From positions 60,273,676 to 60,337,675 of the forward strand of contig CM049316.1 of assembly GCA_026874595.1 (NCBI GenBank): a DNA stretch of 64,000 bases, read 5' to 3'. The notes beneath the pieces were generated by a model. That model searched no databases. It was given only the letters and a program-made list of their open reading frames with translations, and was not told where the DNA came from. Below, piece by piece: positions 60,057 to 64,000 of the stretch (position 1 is the first letter of the stretch; each line of letters opens with the position of its first letter). The stretch is from Sipunculus nudus. Taxonomy: Eukaryota > Annelida > Sipuncula > Golfingiida > Sipunculidae. The position numbers and the translations under genes are program-made.

Positions 60057-62822
60057 GTTTATATACGTAGTTAACTTAGCATTTAAAAATGGAGGCGGTT
60101 ACCTCCATCAAAAATATAAAAAAAAACTTAAAAATACTTAAAACTGTTCATATCCTTTTAAAGCATGCTATTCACCTACTTTTATTCTGTAGAATTTATG
60201 TCATTTTCGGCTTACTCGATCTGCGCGCATACTAATGAACTGCTGGAAATTCCTGCTACGAGGAGATTCGTATACCCCCCCCCCCCCCCCCGTCACGGTG
60301 GGATTAGTTTGTTTTTATACAAGCTGTTAGTAAACACGGTACATGTGCTCAGGTTGACAAACAGGAAAAGTTTGTGTTCAGAGGTACGTCCCAGGTGCAG
60401 CCGTACCAGATCTCTTTTCGTGTAACCGTTGCTTTCTCTTGGTCTGAACACCAGAATGCACACGGAGTAAAGAATTGTAATCAGTAATGGGAGCGTGGTA
60501 TCGCTTTTCGCATGCAGCTACAAATTTTAAACATGCGACACCCGCTCTCGTTTGCCTGATAACACCGTTTCTGGCACATGGCCAATATTCAGGCCAACGA
60601 CAGCGGGTGTCCTGCATGGAGCAATTAGGGGCGTAATCTGGAGGTAGTTGACGACCAATGTGCGGACGTTTAAAGGTTAGCAGTGGTTGGTGGTGAGAAA
60701 ATATGAAGAATAATTTGTCTGGTTTATCTGATTGATCTGATTTTCCCGAATATGGCCTTGCTGGACGTGTTTGGACAGGTTAGGTAAACCTAATACATGT
60801 AGCACGTAGTGGTGTTAGGTACAGTCAGCATGGCATCAAGAATAAAGACTGGACCCTGAAGGGATGGCTGGTGCAAAGTGTGACGTCACAGACAAAATTT
60901 AGAAATGACTAGCAATACATGTTTTTATTCTTTACTGAAAATCTGGACCTGACAGGCAGAAATACTAAGCTTTTGATGAGCTTTAGAAATTTTTAGTCAC
61001 AGGGGTTTTCTCTGAGGTTGACATCGAGTTGACAATAGCCTTTGAACAAATCACACAACCTCATGTTTTTTTGAGTAAAAATAAATAAAAAAGTTGTTCC
61101 TCCAGGAATTCGATACAGTTTATGCAAAATCTATGTTAACATTTTTTTTACAGGCAAGTGTGTTATATAATTATATAATGAGTTTTGGAAAACGTTTGCT
61201 TGAGCACATAAAATGAACAAAGCGGACAGCCTATACGACTTGGAAAAAAGTATTTTTTAGCTTGTGCGAACAAGGACAGTTTTTTGCAGAAAGGCGTCAG
61301 ATATCGGAAAAGGCCCATTTAATGACGTCAAGAGTATATTTACATCACACGCACTGGATGGATATAAAAATATCTGAAAATACCTTTGAGGTACCTCTTT
61401 GAACCACTGTCATTATGGAAATGCATGAAGAAAAACATGGAAGCCGCGAGGAATTTCTTCATGCATAGAAGCCATAAGCTAGAAAAGATGTTAGCCTTTT
61501 ATTTTTAAAGTAAACATCAAAGAGTTTTTATTAGATTGTATAGGCTGAGATATTTTTAGATATGATTGAAAAGAGATTGTGCCCTTAGTGTTTAGAAACA
61601 TTTGTTTTACATAATACAATATATATTTATATATAGGGTGCATCCCTGTTGCCCAAATTTTCACAGGAAACAAAGCCCATGACATCAGGCAAAACTACCA
61701 CGATTTTCTTAAACAGTTCTTATTCACATATTATTTACAGTGTTTATGTTACTTGAAACATAGCAGGAGATTGTTACTCACCGATGCAGTTGAGTGTAAA
61801 TACAGTGTTGTATACACACGCACCATCACCCCCCCCCCAAACACACACACAAATACATATATATATTTAAATATATATATAAATATATATATATATATTA
61901 TAAATATATACATATATTCATATAACAGCATATAATAAACCACTTCACTGATTTCCGGGTGACAGCAATTACGACACGTGCCTGGGGTACTTGGATTTTG
62001 TCTCCCAGGGTACAGTACAACATTGCGTCAGTGTCCGGTGTTGATAAAACATATTACAACTGACGAACATCGGCATGGCTCGGATATGACAATATTTTCC
62101 ATCTCAGTGGTTCGGCATATCAGAGAATGTACCAGACCATCAGGATTTAACTGAACCCAATCTCTTTTTATTGAAAACCAATGTTTCCAGTTCTCTAGTA
62201 ATTTGACAATAGACTACGCAGAATCGGACTCAAAAGTGATGTTTAGGGTTTGTGGGCGTCACAATCTGACCCCCACATTGCACTGCGGCTTCTACATAAA
62301 TAGATGGTGTTGGTAAAAATGCAGTGCAGATGGTTATGTTGAATACAAATTATTTCAAGGAAAATTCCATAAACGTGGATGTTTTTGTGGTAAGGACTTA
62401 GGGGAATAAGTAATATTTTGCAAGAATGCGCCTGTGAAATGTAAACAGAAAGTGTTTTCGTGAAATGTAACAAATTTGATTTTTAAGTTTGACAGTTGAG
62501 ACAAGTAGTCAAACAGTGCCTACCAAGACGAGATTCGTTTTGATTAGAAACGATCTCTGGAGGAAAGGGTGGTTGGAGAACAGCAATGTTTACCACATCT
62601 TCGTACACATTTTACTATTTTGTAATGTCTAAGTTCACGACGGGTCGCTCACGTGGGAGATAACTAGATGACGTAATCGCTCTTTTGATCTTTTGCTGGG
62701 ATCGGAGTCAGACCCTATTAAAACGAAATCGGGGACGGGCGCTATTAAAATTTTGCCGGACCTTCTTTTAAACTCCTGGGAAATTCCGGTGCCACTAATT
62801 TCGATCCCCGGGCGTCTGCTAA

Positions 62823-62881
<59 letters not shown>

Positions 62882-64000
62882 AATGTATGTATGTTTGTAA
62901 CTGCATACACCGTGTATAACATTAATAGTCAGCTTACATTGTCACATAAAACAATGACTTTATTATCGAGTAATTTAATGATGACGTCATCGCGGATCAA
63001 ATGACAAAAGAAAAACTATAAGGTACACATTTGTCAGGTCGATAATGACACAGTTAACACTGTTTTATTAGAGGTGTAATGTGACTGGATGGATTTATAA
63101 CGGGCTATGAAACCGATTTTCTTCATCAGGCGTAGCCACTCAGGGAATCCATTTGTTAACATGCCTTACTTTGCCGATATGTAGACGCCTCCATGTTTTA
63201 CGACATTTACGTTTGCTCCGCCCTCTTGCCCCCAACACCATAATTTAGTCTTTATCCGCCATTGGCGCCCGGCATACAAATATTTACACCGACACCTATA
63301 TGTCATTTCGTGTAACACAAATAGATATTCCTGGATTTAATTCCATATACCTTGTGTACCATGGTTTTCGTTACATCTGATGTCGAATATAATGATAGTA
63401 AAATATTAGTGGTAAAAAAATATTCTGTAATTAAAGGGGCTATTCCGATATCTGACGTTTATTAACTCAAGATAATCTCCTGCACCTTTGCTAAAAAATA
63501 AATCAGGAAAACGCCGATCCCATATAACAGAAGCTGTTTCTTTTGATTATAATCATGTGTTTGTAACATGGGGGAAGGGGCAACATGATCAAAACACATT
63601 CTGTGTCCCTATGGTGACTATAGGCAGAGGAAGTAGGGTTTTGCAAATGGCGTTTTGCAAATAGTGACCTTTCAACTTTCGCACATGCATGTGCAACCTA
63701 CCATGTGTGATTGTTAACATTAGCGCATGTACTATGTTTACTAACATGTTTTAGATAGACAAGGTCATGCATCCGTCACAGAGGCGTTATTAGAACCATT
63801 CTTTGCAGAAATTATCAACAGTTCATCAGCATGTAAGCAGAGTAAATCAGAAGTTCTACAGATTAGGGAGGTTAGTGGCTGGCTTTAAAAGTATTAGTGT
63901 TCCCATTAATTTCGAATTCCAGTAGAGAATTTGATATTCCATTTTTGCGACAGAAAAAGAGATAAAAATGACAAATTTATCACATTTATTTGTAATTTAT
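60057..64000. other. No gene recognised; microsatellites
   Basis: AT-rich intergenic DNA with a C-tract at 60275-60291, an imperfect (AT)n at 61857-61900 and a pure (AT)n at 62825-62871. The GC-richer segment 62690-62822, ending 'gatccccgggcgtctgct', may be a retroelement scrap but has no diagnostic end. Confidence 0.45.
62825..62871. repeat. (AT)n microsatellite
   Basis: About 23 AT units, followed by a short tatgtatg tract. Confidence 0.95.

Overview
The window looks like AT-rich nuclear DNA of a marine mollusc, most likely a bivalve. It has an intron-split animal gene, L1-type LINEs, tRNA-derived SINEs, long (AT)n tracts, and many tandem-repeat-bearing elements resembling the bivalve pearl / Helentron-associated (HINE) class. 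The taxon is inferred from this repeat style and from the protein family; no species marker is visible.

The only host gene I can support is on the + strand, about 3.7-21.1 kb: a ZNF423/ZNF521 (OAZ-type) multi-C2H2 zinc-finger transcription factor. One 3.1-kb exon (3697-6824) carries 23 and a half fingers. It joins in frame to a 63-nt Lys-rich microexon (12788-12850), a one-finger exon (13590-13720) and a two-finger terminal exon (20520-21098). This gives 1299 residues; the 5' exons are not found. Its introns hold several non-autonomous rolling-circle-like elements.

From 22 to 46 kb the sequence is mostly transposon remains. They include a decayed minus-strand L1-like LINE (24852-28580, 12-bp TSD), a pair of related LTRs (29271-29705 and 43505-44258), more HINE-like elements, and a young 4.8-kb + strand LINE (36572-41387) with an uninterrupted 1254-residue endonuclease/reverse transcriptase, a poly-A tail and a 15-bp TSD. 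That LINE sits inside an older HINE-like element.

From 46 to 64 kb there is no recognisable gene. The notable locus is 53.9-55.0 kb, a Penelope-like element remnant. It has a GIY-YIG nuclease fragment flanked by inverted terminal repeats, and the left repeat encodes a complete hammerhead ribozyme on the minus strand. A 508-bp GC-rich MITE is nested in it. A perfect-TIR pogo/Tigger-like MITE, a tRNA-derived SINE and a degenerate minus-orientation tandem array follow.

The main structural theme is one architecture shared by at least four, probably five, otherwise dissimilar repeat families: T-run, 5' subterminal motif, tandem monomers, the inverted copy of that motif, a short hairpin, then CTAG followed by T. 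One nested copy splits a T-run with no target duplication, and removing it restores the host array's 335-bp periodicity.
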